A stretch of 64,000 nucleotides of DNA from assembly GCF_001465345.1 (NCBI RefSeq), contig NZ_CP013655.1, forward strand, positions 1,035,791-1,099,790. The letters run 5' to 3'. The notes under the pieces are model-generated. The model had not been told where the DNA came from. It ran no database searches and was given only the letters and a program-made list of their open reading frames with translations. This stretch comes from Enterococcus rotai. Its GTDB lineage: Bacteria > Bacillota > Bacilli > Lactobacillales > Enterococcaceae. This document shows positions 9,838 through 18,525 of the stretch, in pieces (the stretch's first letter is position 1; every line of letters begins with the position of its first letter). The position numbers were made by a program, and so were the translations under genes.

Positions 9838-10121
9838 AGGTTGGGACAGAAGTGTTTAATCCCGAGAACCAAGTAGGTACTGTGCAACATCAGCTCGTAC
9901 CTCGCTGTGTTTTACAGCAATAAGAAAGAATTCACGAAAATTGCCAAGAATCACAGTGAGTTTACGAACTGATGATTCTTGGTACCTACTTGGTGCTCTT
10001 CAAATTTTTGTGAATTCTGGCTTATTTCCGAAGGGATTGCTTCTGCATCTACGGTTCTCGTTTCACTCCGATCCTCGAAGCATGGAGGACCGTTTGCTCC
10101 CACCGTTTATCCGGATTCCAG
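9838..10121. repeat. Structured intergenic repeat, copy 1
   Basis: Non-coding, with several long inverted repeats. ACCAAGTAGGTAC at 9868-9880 pairs with 9982-9994. GAATTCAC at 9928-9935 (extending to 9943) pairs with 10001-10017. CCAAGAATCA at 9944-9953 pairs with 9973-9982. The first two pairs interleave, so they are mutually exclusive or pseudoknotted. Positions 9878-9921 resemble parts of the repeats around dhaQ (18291-18335 reversed, 19569-19606). It begins with GAGGTTGGGACAGAAGT, similar to terminator-linked sequence common in enterococci. Short open frames here look fortuitous. Confidence 0.65.
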
Positions 10122-10169
10122 GTGTCTGGGATATGACTCGAAGAGTTATGTCTCAGGCACTCTTTTTTT
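10122..10169 (+). terminator. Terminator at the end of the structured repeat
   Basis: An 18-base imperfect stem (GTGTCTGGGATATGACTC with GAGTTATGTCTCAGGCAC) around GAA, followed by seven T; it closes the yfhO transcription unit together with the upstream repeat. Confidence 0.75.
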
Positions 10170-10341
10170 ATTACACTGACTTTTTTTATTCTTAACACTT
10201 AGAACAAGCAGATAGGATTGACGAGTAAAAAATCATATATTATCATTAAAATAGGAAAGTAGCCTACTAATCGAAAGTTTAACTATGAAACTATTTTGAA
10301 TTAGCTCAAACATAAACTTATACTAGAATGGAGGACTAGCT

Positions 10342-10632
10342 ATGAACAAAGCAAAACCTATTTCAATTTTTGGTACTAATTTAGCGATAATCATCTATTA
10401 CTTTTTACCAAGAATCCAAATTACAACACTGTCTCCACATTGGAATATGTTTTTTAATTTTAGACCTATTTTGGTAACAATAATTACATTATCTATGTTG
10501 ATGATCACTTTTCAAAAAGCCTATTCTAACAAATGGAAGAGTGTTCATCTAAGTCGAATGGTTACAGGTGCCTATATCTTATTTCTACTAGCTACGCTTT
10601 TCTATTTTATGATGCTTGAATTTGTAGGGTAA
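10342..10632 (+). CDS. Small membrane protein, unknown
   Basis: 96 residues with a good GGAGG site. Three likely membrane segments: about residues 8-24, 37-57 and 73-93. There is no cysteine or charged catalytic motif and I do not recognise a family. It stands alone between the structured repeat and a terminator, with the convergent nucleoside hydrolase downstream. The strong ribosome site and own terminator support it as a real gene. Confidence 0.65.
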   Translation: MNKAKPISIFGTNLAIIIYYFLPRIQITTLSPHWNMFFNFRPILVTIITLSMLMITFQKAYSNKWKSVHLSRMVTGAYILFLLATLFYFMMLEFVG

Positions 10633-10637
10633 ACGCT

Positions 10638-10669
10638 AAAAAAGCAATCGTAATTACGACTGCTTTTTT
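10638..10669. terminator. Bidirectional terminator
   Basis: A 16-base stem with one mismatch (AAAAAAGCAATCGTAA) and almost no loop, T-rich on the right, between the small membrane gene and the converging nucleoside hydrolase gene. Confidence 0.8.
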
Positions 10670-10703
10670 GTATAAGCAACACTTTTATCTTATAGCCTAG
10701 CGA

Positions 10704-11627
10704 TCAATCACACTTCTCAATCGCTTCTATAAACCACTGCCTAAATTGTTCTTCCTCAATATCCACACACACTCGGCAATTAATCTCTTTCCCTAAGTAC
10801 CCAGCCAAATCAACTAAAGTAGCACCAGCAGTCAAGCTACCTTGTGTTTCAATTGCCACATAAGATTCTTTAACCTCAAACATTTCCGGCGCTAATAAAT
10901 AGGCCACAGCACAGCCATCATACATTTTTAATCCTGTATCTAAACTGCCACCACGATATTTGCTAAATAAATGGTCGATCATATCACCTGTTTTATTCAT
11001 TTTCTTGATTCGCATACGATCTTCAGGTAATATTAACGCCTTCTCTCCAACATCTAAGCTTACCATCGTCAATGGAATCTTACTTTCAAATACGATTTTA
11101 GCCGCTTCTGGATCTGCAGCAATATTAAATTCAGATAATATTCCGTAATTTCCTCTCCCCAAAGAACCACCCATGATCACCAGTTCTTCAATTCTCTCCA
11201 CACATTCCGGATAAATTCTAAGTAAAAGAGCAATATTCGTCAGCGGACCGATTCCCACAATCGTTGTTTTTTCTTTAGACTCCATCAAGACTTTATACAT
11301 CTCAAGCACTGCATGATTTTTTGTTAATAGTTCATATTTTGATTCGGGAAATTCATAGCCGTCCATCCCAGTGCTTCCATGAATATCGCTTGCATTGATC
11401 GCTTCACGAAGTAATGGTCGATCTGCTCCGATTGCCACCGGAACTTCTTTCCCCCAAAAAGCGAGCAGTTTAAGTAGATTTTTGGTTACCTTATCTACAC
11501 TGACATTACCAGCAACAGTCGTAAACAATCTAACGTTCAGCCTTTCATCAAAAAGCGCCGCTGCAATTGCTACTGCATCATCGATTCCTGGATCTGTATC
11601 GATAATGATTTTTCTTGTTTTTTTCAC
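10704..11627 (-). CDS. Inosine/uridine-preferring nucleoside hydrolase
   Basis: 307 residues from GTG 11627, chosen because AAGGAAGG (11638-11645) sits 10 bases before it; the frame stays open to 11687 without a ribosome site. Cleaves ribonucleosides to base and ribose in the cytoplasm. The hallmark calcium-binding motif IIIDTDPGIDDA is at residues 7-18, with the NPIGPLTN-like stretch IVGIGPLTNIALLL and the C-terminal metal Asp in YDGCAVAYLL. Length is normal for the family. It appears monocistronic. Confidence 0.92.
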   Translation of the reverse strand: MKKTRKIIIDTDPGIDDAVAIAAALFDERLNVRLFTTVAGNVSVDKVTKNLLKLLAFWGKEVPVAIGADRPLLREAINASDIHGSTGMDGYEFPESKYELLTKNHAVLEMYKVLMESKEKTTIVGIGPLTNIALLLRIYPECVERIEELVIMGGSLGRGNYGILSEFNIAADPEAAKIVFESKIPLTMVSLDVGEKALILPEDRMRIKKMNKTGDMIDHLFSKYRGGSLDTGLKMYDGCAVAYLLAPEMFEVKESYVAIETQGSLTAGATLVDLAGYLGKEINCRVCVDIEEEQFRQWFIEAIEKCD

Positions 11628-11705
11628 GTTACGTAATCCTTCCTTTTCAACTAAAATTATCTGAAAAAGCCTTTCTCCCATGCTCATTTCAGAAAATTAA
11701 AGCTA

Positions 11706-11753
11706 CCCCTTTTTTATAAAAAAGGGGGAAACAGAAAAAGTGCCTGTTTCCCC
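11706..11753 (-). terminator. Two overlapping hairpins upstream of the nucleoside hydrolase gene
   Basis: Read on the minus strand, GGGGAAACAG...CTGTTTCCCC followed by CTTTTTT is a strong terminator for the 110-residue gene. A second hairpin (CCCCTTTTTT/AAAAAAGGGG, 11706-11727) shares its G-run, so the two cannot form fully together. Confidence 0.75.
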
Positions 11754-11766
11754 GCCTTCTTCTATT

Positions 11767-12099
11767 TTAATAATCTAACTGTTTTAAATGCAGCAAAAAT
11801 GATTCCTGCGTTAAACGCTTGATTGTATATAATCGTTCAATTTGTTTCCGAATTTTTTTGTCTTCTTTTGCTGTAGGATCAAAAACATCCATTAACTTGC
11901 TGATACCATATTCCATGATCATACCTGTTCCGCCGCTACCAACTGCAAAACCTAGCATGTCTGTATCGTTTAGTTGCCCCTTTTTGATTTCAGCAATGGT
12001 TTGACTGAAATCACCTTCAACAATAATTTCATCTGTCTTCTTGTCTAATTCCTTTGCTAATTCAGCTTTCGTGCTTACTCTCACTTGCTTACTATTCAT
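11767..12099 (-). CDS. Hypothetical 110-residue protein
   Basis: Has a strong AAAGGAGG site and its own terminator, so it is likely expressed. The N-terminal third is charged and helical (STKAELAKELDKKTDEIIVEGDF). The middle has a Gly-rich, weakly hydrophobic stretch (MLGFAVGSGGTGMIMEYGISKL) and the end is basic. I do not recognise a family and see no signal peptide. It lies downstream of mprF in the same direction but is separated from it by mprF's terminator. Confidence 0.6.
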   Translation of the reverse strand: MNSKQVRVSTKAELAKELDKKTDEIIVEGDFSQTIAEIKKGQLNDTDMLGFAVGSGGTGMIMEYGISKLMDVFDPTAKEDKKIRKQIERLYTIKRLTQESFLLHLKQLDY

Positions 12100-12168
12100 C
12101 CAAAAAAACCTCCTTTTAAATTATTATACGCTATTCACATTTTTTTACTAGTGGGACTTAAGCAGTAC

Positions 12169-12214
12169 AAAAAGGGGGAATGAAACCATTTCTAGCTTCA
12201 TCCTCCCCTCTTTT
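12169..12214 (-). terminator. Terminator of mprF
   Basis: On the minus strand AAAAGAGGGGAGGATGAA pairs, with a few mismatches, with TTCATTCCCCCTTTTT across a ~12-base loop and ends in T; it overlaps the mprF stop codon. Confidence 0.7.
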
Positions 12215-14804
12215 ATGATCTTGTCATGACCTCTTCAACTAGTGAAGCAACTTTGCCTTTACTTCGCTCAATCAATAACGCCAACTGAATAAATGCAAAG
12301 AGCACATTACTTTGTTTTGAATAAGCAAAATATCTGGATTCCCAACTCGTAACATATTGTTCTTTTTCTTTTCTCGTATCTTTGAATCCATACAATTGAT
12401 CGCCATACTTATAAAAAATATTGATCAGACGCTCATTTAAAAATGAGTATTTTGTTTCACCGACATTCGCTAGCGGTGCAGCTCCTAAATTAACCGAGCG
12501 ATAGCCACGATTTTGATAGTCTGTGATAAAATGCGTTAGCATGAAATCTGCAGTATACTTCGGTGCTGATTCACGATATCGAAGCAAATCATAGGACATT
12601 TCACGACCTTGAACAATTGGTTTAGCTGAAATAAAACCGATCACTTCATGTTGCTCATTCCGTAAAACACCTACATCGCTCAACCCTAAGTATTCTTGAT
12701 CAAAATAACCACAGACAAAATTTCTCTCCCGTTGACTACCTAGCCACTCCTCAGACACATGCCCTAGTTCTTGAAACAGCTCAGCTGAAATAGGCTCATG
12801 ATACAGCCTAAATGTATATCCTAAATTCGTTAAATGTTGTAACTCCATCTGATCAGGCGCAAAAGAAATTGAGGCTTTATCTTTACCAGAAAAACATACA
12901 AGCCCTTCTTCACCAGCTTTCATGAAATTAAACCCTAAATCGTGCAGGATCATGGTATATTTTTCGCTAACTCGATAAAATGCCGCTTGATATCCAAGCA
13001 GATCAGCTGCATCCATAAATGCTAGCGTAGCTTCAGCCCACTTCTCTTGATTTCCAACAGGATCAGCCAAAAGAAAACACTTATTGGCTTTGATTTGATA
13101 GGCAAATAAAACTTCATCTTCACCATTTTCTTGATAATAATAATAGGAGTAATTTTTTAAGTACAGTAAATGACTGCCTTCTGTACCTCCATATTTCTCG
13201 ATCAGAGCTGTTAAACGATCTCCTTGATACGGATCACCTAAATGTTTGGACGTCTCTGCCAAGTATTGATAGAGCGTGATCAAACCGATCATCGAAATCC
13301 CTAATCCAATCAAACCAGATAGCCAGACATCATCCGATGGAAATAACAGAAACATGTGAGGAATCGGACCTACTTTATCCGGGTGAGAGCTATAATACCC
13401 CGCTACAGCATAAATAATGAATAAGAAACTGAATAAAATACTATCAACTGTTAATGCACCCCAAGAATAGACAAACTTTTCCCGATAAAACTCTTTTCTT
13501 GCTAAAAAAACGGCGGATAGAATTATCAGATAGACCAGTACCAATTGCCATGAAGCTGTTCTGGAAATGGTATTGATGATCCCAAAAATCAACAAGCCAA
13601 TCGTTGGCCAATAGGCTTTTTTCACTTTCATCGAAATCCCTCTGGCTAGTCCTAATAGTAAAAAACCAATCAGCATATTAAACGTTTGATCTAAAAAATC
13701 AAACGAAAACGGCAATAAAAGTTTAAACAGTCGACTAACATTCGATAGATTTGTGATCGTAGACAATAAAACCATCATGATCCCGGCAAAATAAAGTGCC
13801 GCTACTAAAATAAAGTGTGCCGCTTTTTGTGAAAACATCCGTGGTAAATTATCAAAAAATCGATTGATCTTGATTCCTGTTTGATGAATAAACAAAATAA
13901 TTCCAGTCATAAACGGCAATACGTAATAAAATAAACGATAATAAATCAACCATACAACAGCTGTCGATTGGCTCACACCTAATTGAGATAAACCTAAAAT
14001 CATCAGTACATCAAACGTCCCCATTCCTCCAGGCACCATCGTCAGCATTCCGATCAAAGTAGCGATCACAAACATTGGATAAACAGATATCAATGATACA
14101 TCGACTTGCATCAAAGCCCCCACGCTTAAAAAAACCAACATCGCACCTAGCCATTGCCCCAGTGACGCACCAAACAATAAAAATATTCCTTTCGGAAAAA
14201 AATCTTTAAATAAAGTATATTTTTTTAATTGCGTAAATAGCAATAATGCTGGCGCAATCAAACTTCCAGCAAGTAACCAAACCCAATATTCTCGGAATAA
14301 GCTATCTGGTCGAATAAAAAAAACATCAACAAACGCAATAAACGCTAAAATCGACAGACCAGAAATCATAAATAGAGCCGCTTTAGAGACCGTTGCAACA
14401 ACTTTTTTACGCGGCGTGTCTTTTCCATAAAAATTAGCCCGTAGCGTTGCCCCAACGACACCGCCAAAACCTGCAAGATTATTGATCGTATTGGTGACCC
14501 AAGCAGACACAAACCACTCCCAGCGGTTCATTTTAGGCTTGCCTTGTTCCTCAAGTACACTTACGACCACAAAATCATATAAAAGCATCGGTAAAACACC
14601 GATCAAGCCTGCTGAAATCATGCCGAGAATCCGAAAACGATTCTGTTGTCCCATTGTATGAAAGACATCTTCCCACGTCATGCCCTGCACAATATGGGTT
14701 ACTTGATTCGCTACAAAAATCAGCACAGAACCAAGAAATATTAGTTTTAATAATAAACTATGCTCTTTCATCCAATGAAATAACTGGTCTATTTTGTTTT
14801 TCAT
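12213..14804 (-). CDS. mprF: Phosphatidylglycerol lysyltransferase MprF
   Basis: 863 residues. The N-terminal ~530 residues are a multi-spanning flippase domain (hydrophobic segments from residue 18 onward, including the conserved NTINNLAGFGG and VPGGMGTFD stretches). The C-terminal ~330 residues are the cytosolic DUF2156 aminoacyl-transferase domain (KANKCFLLADPVG, VNLGAAPLAN). The family transfers lysine (or other residues) from aminoacyl-tRNA to phosphatidylglycerol and flips the product, lowering susceptibility to cationic peptides. Enterococcus faecalis is known to have two mprF genes; which this matches cannot be told here. The ribosome site is weak. It is transcribed singly after gldA, 170 bases apart. 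Confidence 0.93.
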   Translation of the reverse strand: MKNKIDQLFHWMKEHSLLLKLIFLGSVLIFVANQVTHIVQGMTWEDVFHTMGQQNRFRILGMISAGLIGVLPMLLYDFVVVSVLEEQGKPKMNRWEWFVSAWVTNTINNLAGFGGVVGATLRANFYGKDTPRKKVVATVSKAALFMISGLSILAFIAFVDVFFIRPDSLFREYWVWLLAGSLIAPALLLFTQLKKYTLFKDFFPKGIFLLFGASLGQWLGAMLVFLSVGALMQVDVSLISVYPMFVIATLIGMLTMVPGGMGTFDVLMILGLSQLGVSQSTAVVWLIYYRLFYYVLPFMTGIILFIHQTGIKINRFFDNLPRMFSQKAAHFILVAALYFAGIMMVLLSTITNLSNVSRLFKLLLPFSFDFLDQTFNMLIGFLLLGLARGISMKVKKAYWPTIGLLIFGIINTISRTASWQLVLVYLIILSAVFLARKEFYREKFVYSWGALTVDSILFSFLFIIYAVAGYYSSHPDKVGPIPHMFLLFPSDDVWLSGLIGLGISMIGLITLYQYLAETSKHLGDPYQGDRLTALIEKYGGTEGSHLLYLKNYSYYYYQENGEDEVLFAYQIKANKCFLLADPVGNQEKWAEATLAFMDAADLLGYQAAFYRVSEKYTMILHDLGFNFMKAGEEGLVCFSGKDKASISFAPDQMELQHLTNLGYTFRLYHEPISAELFQELGHVSEEWLGSQRERNFVCGYFDQEYLGLSDVGVLRNEQHEVIGFISAKPIVQGREMSYDLLRYRESAPKYTADFMLTHFITDYQNRGYRSVNLGAAPLANVGETKYSFLNERLINIFYKYGDQLYGFKDTRKEKEQYVTSWESRYFAYSKQSNVLFAFIQLALLIERSKGKVASLVEEVMTRS

Positions 14805-14974
14805 TTGTTCACCGCTTTTCTTATGATCCAGTTCTATAATGTATTTTCTTTTATATGTTAGCGTATAACGGATTATTTTTCCACTTTAGCTCTTGAAATC
14901 GACTATTTTCTATAAAAATAGCCGCTAAACTTAAATAACTAAGCTCAACGACTACTTCTATCTATTTACTAATA

Positions 14975-16102
14975 CTAATGATTCTTATATTCCGTCCCAA
15001 TTTTATCCGCCACAATAATCGCTGCTTTGACTTGATCCACTGTAATCGGAAATGGCATTGAATGGATCGATTCTTCTGGAATGCAAGATTTTTCAGCGAC
15101 TTCTGTTAGTTCCGCATCTGAAATTTCTTTCACGCCTAAATCTGCTAGACAAACTGGCAGTCCGATCGATAGTGCAAAATCTAATACTTCATATAGTTCA
15201 GCTTTCGGCGCATTTTCTAAAACCAGCTGGCAAATCGTGCTGAATGCTACTTTTTCACCATGAGTTGCGCCATGTGCATCATGTAAAACAGTCAAACCAT
15301 CATGAATCGCATGGATTGCTGCCAGACCCGCACTTTCAAACCCTAAACCTGAAAGTAAGATATTCGCTTCAATAATGTTTTCCAATGCAGGGGTCACCAC
15401 ATTATTATCTGAAGCTTCTTTGGCTTTTAAACCATCTTCCAGAATTGTTTCATAACATAATTTAGCTAAGGCCAACGCTGTATTTGTTCCTTTCGCTGGT
15501 GGACAGACACCTTCTCGTGCGCCACAAGGCAAGCCAGCATTGACATTAGAATATGAATTATGGGTTGCTCTTGCTTCAAAATAAGTAGATAACGCATCAC
15601 CCATACCAGAAACTAAGAAGCGCGTTGGCGCATTCGCAATTACGACTGTATCGATCAACACCACACTTGGACTTTGCACAAAGTAAGCATAATCATCAAA
15701 TTGACCATCTTCTGTATAAAGCACTGCTGAGTGACTTGTTGGCGCATCTGTTGCAACGATCGTAGGCACAATGATCAAGTTATGCCCTTCTGCCACACAT
15801 TTTGCGGTATCGATTGCTTTACCACCGCCAAGACCGATTACACAATCACACTCATTTTCTTCTGCCACTTTTTGTAGACGGGCCACTTCAATACGTGATG
15901 CTTCTCCGTGAAAATTACTTTCAACAAAAGAAATATCAAAGGTTTCAGCTGTTTTATCTAATTTATCTTTTACTCGGTTCACATCATCTGCGTGAGCAAT
16001 CAACAAAGCTTTCTTGCCAAATGTTGTCACAAAATAACCTAAATTCAATAACTCATCTTCACCTTGAACGTATTTCGTTGGACTAATAAACGCTTTTCTC
16101 AT
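14975..16102 (-). CDS. gldA: Glycerol dehydrogenase
   Basis: 375-residue iron/zinc-type alcohol dehydrogenase that oxidises glycerol to dihydroxyacetone with NAD+. Visible features are the NAD loop VIGLGGGKAIDTAK near residue 95, the metal Asp in SGMGDALSTYFEAR and the two metal histidines in AIHAIHDGLTVLHDAHGATHGEKV. It is the last gene of a dhaK-dhaL-dhaM-gldA cluster (28 bases after dhaM). The operon therefore encodes oxidation of glycerol followed by PEP-dependent phosphorylation of dihydroxyacetone to enter glycolysis. Confidence 0.94.
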   Translation of the reverse strand: MRKAFISPTKYVQGEDELLNLGYFVTTFGKKALLIAHADDVNRVKDKLDKTAETFDISFVESNFHGEASRIEVARLQKVAEENECDCVIGLGGGKAIDTAKCVAEGHNLIIVPTIVATDAPTSHSAVLYTEDGQFDDYAYFVQSPSVVLIDTVVIANAPTRFLVSGMGDALSTYFEARATHNSYSNVNAGLPCGAREGVCPPAKGTNTALALAKLCYETILEDGLKAKEASDNNVVTPALENIIEANILLSGLGFESAGLAAIHAIHDGLTVLHDAHGATHGEKVAFSTICQLVLENAPKAELYEVLDFALSIGLPVCLADLGVKEISDAELTEVAEKSCIPEESIHSMPFPITVDQVKAAIIVADKIGTEYKNH

Positions 16103-16130
16103 GTTTGAAAACTCCTATTCTTATCTTATT

Positions 16131-16499
16131 TTATTTTATTTTTAAAGGCGCTAATTGCTCCTTTATGGCATCGATCGGTGTATCTACCTGCAGTAACGCA
16201 GCCGCTGTATAAGCGCTTTCTACTAAAGCCGTATCAAACAAAAGCACTTCTTTTTCTGTCATATCAACCGCCATTTCTAAATTCATTTTGGCACTGCCTA
16301 AATCATAAAATGCGAATAATGTTTCACCTGAATTTTTTTCAAAGGCTTCCATGATTTTTTCAAAAGAAGTACCGACTGCACCATCTTCTAATCCAGCAGC
16401 AACTGTTATCGGGACATCTTTCGCCACTTCTTTGATCAAACGATCAACACCTTCGCCTATTTCCTTAACATGAGAGACTATCACTACACCATTACGCAT
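16131..16499 (-). CDS. dhaM: PTS-dependent dihydroxyacetone kinase, phosphotransferase subunit DhaM
   Basis: 122 residues from ATG 16499 (a GTG three codons upstream lies in the ribosome site). A single EIIA-mannose-like domain: GVVIVSHV places the phosphorylated His at residue 10, and AGLEDGAVGTSF and LFAFYDLGSAKMN are the family loops. HPr hands phosphate to this subunit, which rephosphorylates the ADP bound to DhaL. The short form lacks the HPr and EI-like domains of E. coli DhaM, as in lactococci. It overlaps the dhaL end by 8 bases, implying translational coupling. Confidence 0.92.
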   Translation of the reverse strand: MRNGVVIVSHVKEIGEGVDRLIKEVAKDVPITVAAGLEDGAVGTSFEKIMEAFEKNSGETLFAFYDLGSAKMNLEMAVDMTEKEVLLFDTALVESAYTAAALLQVDTPIDAIKEQLAPLKIK

Positions 16500-17079
16500 C
16501 AAAGACACCCGCTTCCATTAAAGATTGAAAGAAATACATACTGGACATTGCTCCTGGATCGATATGACCGATCGAGCGTTCGCCAACATAAGAAGCACGT
16601 CCTTTGGTTGCAGTGATCTCTTTAGTTGCTTCTACCGCTGATTCCAGTAAGGCTTCTGTTAACATATCCTTTTTGATTGCCTCGATTGCTGGTGCCCATT
16701 CATCCAGCATGGTTTTTTCACCTGGTTTGCTATTTCCACGTTTTTCAATTCCTGCTAAGCCAGCTTCTAAAATAGGTAATACCTCCGAAGTTGTTGCAGC
16801 AGCTTTGGCCATTTCCATCATAGCTGTTCCATAAAGTGGACCTGAAGCCCCGCCAACTTTACTGATCAAAGCCATTGCAGTAAGCTTGAAGACATCTTGC
16901 ACGGTTTGAGGCTCCTTACTTTGCAAACTCTCACTAACAGCCTCCATACCACGTGCCATATTATTACCATGATCCCCATCGCCGATTGGCGTATCCAGCT
17001 CACTTAAGTAATCTTTGTTTTTATCGATTTTTTCTTTGAATAGTTGTAATGATTTTTTTAGATTATCTACTGTAAACAT
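16492..17079 (-). CDS. dhaL: Dihydroxyacetone kinase subunit DhaL (ADP-binding)
   Basis: 195-residue DAK2-fold protein with a strong CGGAGGGG site. The Mg-ADP motif GDGDHGNNMARG is at residues 33-44, GGASGPLYGTA in the middle and GRASYVGERSIGHIDPGA near the end. DhaL permanently holds ADP/ATP as a coenzyme and phosphorylates dihydroxyacetone bound on DhaK. It is the second gene of the operon, 56 bases after dhaK. Confidence 0.94.
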   Translation of the reverse strand: MFTVDNLKKSLQLFKEKIDKNKDYLSELDTPIGDGDHGNNMARGMEAVSESLQSKEPQTVQDVFKLTAMALISKVGGASGPLYGTAMMEMAKAAATTSEVLPILEAGLAGIEKRGNSKPGEKTMLDEWAPAIEAIKKDMLTEALLESAVEATKEITATKGRASYVGERSIGHIDPGAMSSMYFFQSLMEAGVFDA

Positions 17080-17135
17080 TAAAGTCCCCTCCGTTTTTCA
17101 AACTATACGTAACAATACTCAATCTAGATTGACCT

Positions 17136-18119
17136 TTACCAAGCTACTGTATCAACGTCTTCATTCAGCGCTGCTACCCAATCATCTTCTACTTTCAATA
17201 ACGTGACAGAAATTCCGGCCATTTCCAATGAAGTCATATAATTACCAACTTTTGAAAATGAAACCTTTACACCTTCAGCATCTAACAAACTCATTACATC
17301 ATCATAAAAAATGTATTGTTCCATCAAGGGCGTCCCACCTAAACCATTCACTAAAATAGCGAATTGATCTCCTTTATTCCATTGAAACGCTGCTGCTAAT
17401 TTAGAAATCAATTCTTCAGCCATCTCCTTAGATGGTCTAATTTTTTCTCGTTTATAACCTGGTTCACCATGAATACCAACACCAAATTCAATTTCATCAT
17501 CTGCTAATACAAATCCTGGTTTTCCTACTTCAGGAACCGTTGCGCCTGTCAAAGCAACTCCGATTGTTTTTAGATTCTTAACCACGCATTCTCCTAATTC
17601 AACTAATTCTTCTACTGATGCGCCATTACGCGCTGCTGCTCCTAGAATCTTATGAACTAAAACAGTACCTGCTACACCACGTTTCCCTTGAGTGTATGTG
17701 CTGTCTTCAACTGCAATATCATCATCCACAACCACCGTGCCAACTTTGATATCTTCCATTTCAGCTAAATCTTTCGCCATATCAAAGTTCATAATGTCCC
17801 CAGAATAGTTTTTTACGACCATCACAACACCTTGCCCTTGATCGACCGCTTTAATTCCTTCAAAAATCTGATCAGGAGTTGGTGATGTGAATACCTGACC
17901 ACAAACTGCTGCCTGCAACATACCCGAGCCGACAAATCCAGCATGAGCCGGTTCATGACCACTGCCACCACCACTGATCAATGCAACTTGTTTACCAATT
18001 TCCTTTTGTTTTAAAACAAATGTTTCTGGTACTTGCTCGATTATCTCTTGATGAGCACGGACAAATCCCTGCACCATTTCCGGAACTACATTTTGAGCTT
18101 GATTGATAATTTTCTTCAT
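17136..18119 (-). CDS. dhaK: Dihydroxyacetone kinase subunit DhaK (substrate-binding)
   Basis: 327 residues from ATG 18119 behind CAGGAGGG; the frame extends to 18188 without support. Dihydroxyacetone binds covalently through the His of GIHGEPG (residue 217). The glycine-rich loop SGGGSGHEPAHAG (49-61, His55) and NYSGDIMNF (Asp108) supply the remaining active-site residues. First gene of dhaKLM-gldA. Its 5' leader is long (about 260 bases if the predicted promoter is right) and contains the inverted repeat at 18286-18351. Activation by DhaS/DhaQ is suggested by the operator at 18411-18432. Confidence 0.95.
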   Translation of the reverse strand: MKKIINQAQNVVPEMVQGFVRAHQEIIEQVPETFVLKQKEIGKQVALISGGGSGHEPAHAGFVGSGMLQAAVCGQVFTSPTPDQIFEGIKAVDQGQGVVMVVKNYSGDIMNFDMAKDLAEMEDIKVGTVVVDDDIAVEDSTYTQGKRGVAGTVLVHKILGAAARNGASVEELVELGECVVKNLKTIGVALTGATVPEVGKPGFVLADDEIEFGVGIHGEPGYKREKIRPSKEMAEELISKLAAAFQWNKGDQFAILVNGLGGTPLMEQYIFYDDVMSLLDAEGVKVSFSKVGNYMTSLEMAGISVTLLKVEDDWVAALNEDVDTVAW

Positions 18120-18280
18120 GATATTCCCTCCTGTTTTTTCTGTTGTGGCTGAACGAACTTGTTTAGCTTTTATTTTATCTAGCTTCACAAGCTAGTCTCT
18201 CGGAAAAAAGATAAAATCTGAGTGAGGCAAAAAGCGCCACCCTCATATTTTCCTATTTTTCTGTCGAAGTTGGTCGAGCC

Positions 18281-18351
18281 CGCTACGCTTTGCTTTGAAA
18301 CACAGTAAGTGAAATGAACTGATGTTGAAAAGTACAAGGTGTAGCAAAGCG
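18281..18351 (-). repeat. Structured intergenic repeat, copy 2 (reversed)
   Basis: Positions 18291-18335 read on the minus strand align with copy 3 at 19569-19606 (GTAC.TTTC.ACATCA.TTCATTTCACT pattern) and less well with copy 1. A 9-bp inverted repeat CGCTTTGCT/AGCAAAGCG spans 18286-18294 and 18343-18351. It lies in the predicted 5' leader of dhaKLM. Confidence 0.6.
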
Positions 18352-18380
18352 AAACGTTGTTACCAACATTGTATACGTTT

Positions 18381-18409
18381 ACAATACTCGCATATGAAAA
18401 AAGTTGCAA
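18381..18409 (-). promoter_or_regulatory. Predicted dhaK promoter
   Basis: On the minus strand TTGCAA (18404-18409), 17-base spacer, TATTGT (18381-18386). The DhaS-like palindrome ends one base upstream of the -35, the usual position for an activator that contacts RNA polymerase. Confidence 0.55.
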
Positions 18410-18410
18410 C

Positions 18411-18432
18411 GGACAAACAAGTTTATGTGTCC
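18411..18432. promoter_or_regulatory. DhaS-type operator
   Basis: A 22-base near-palindrome; on the minus strand GGACACAT, six bases, GTTTGTCC. The Lactococcus lactis DhaS site, as I remember it, is GGACACATN6ATTTGTCC, so this differs at one position. It sits between dhaK and dhaQ, 93 bases from the dhaQ start and next to the predicted dhaK -35. Confidence 0.75.
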
Positions 18433-18483
18433 GCTTTCATTTTGATTTTTTTCTAAACTATAGTTTTCACTGGAAAGACAGCG

Positions 18484-18489
18484 TATAAT
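18484..18489 (+). promoter_or_regulatory. Possible -10 box of dhaQ
   Basis: Perfect TATAAT 37 bases before the dhaQ ATG; no good -35 is seen at the right distance (TAGTTT at 17 bases), so it may need an activator or be weak. Confidence 0.4.
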
Positions 18490-18525
18490 AGAAACTGATA
18501 TTAATGGAAAAGGAGCAGTGGCTCA

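Noticed and set aside
9941-10195. Two overlapping short open frames in the intergenic repeat
   Set aside because: They lie across inverted repeats and a terminator, lack ribosome sites and show no protein-like pattern.
18185-18409. 74-codon open frame on the minus strand upstream of dhaK
   Set aside because: It covers the structured repeat and promoter, has no ribosome site and an unlikely composition.
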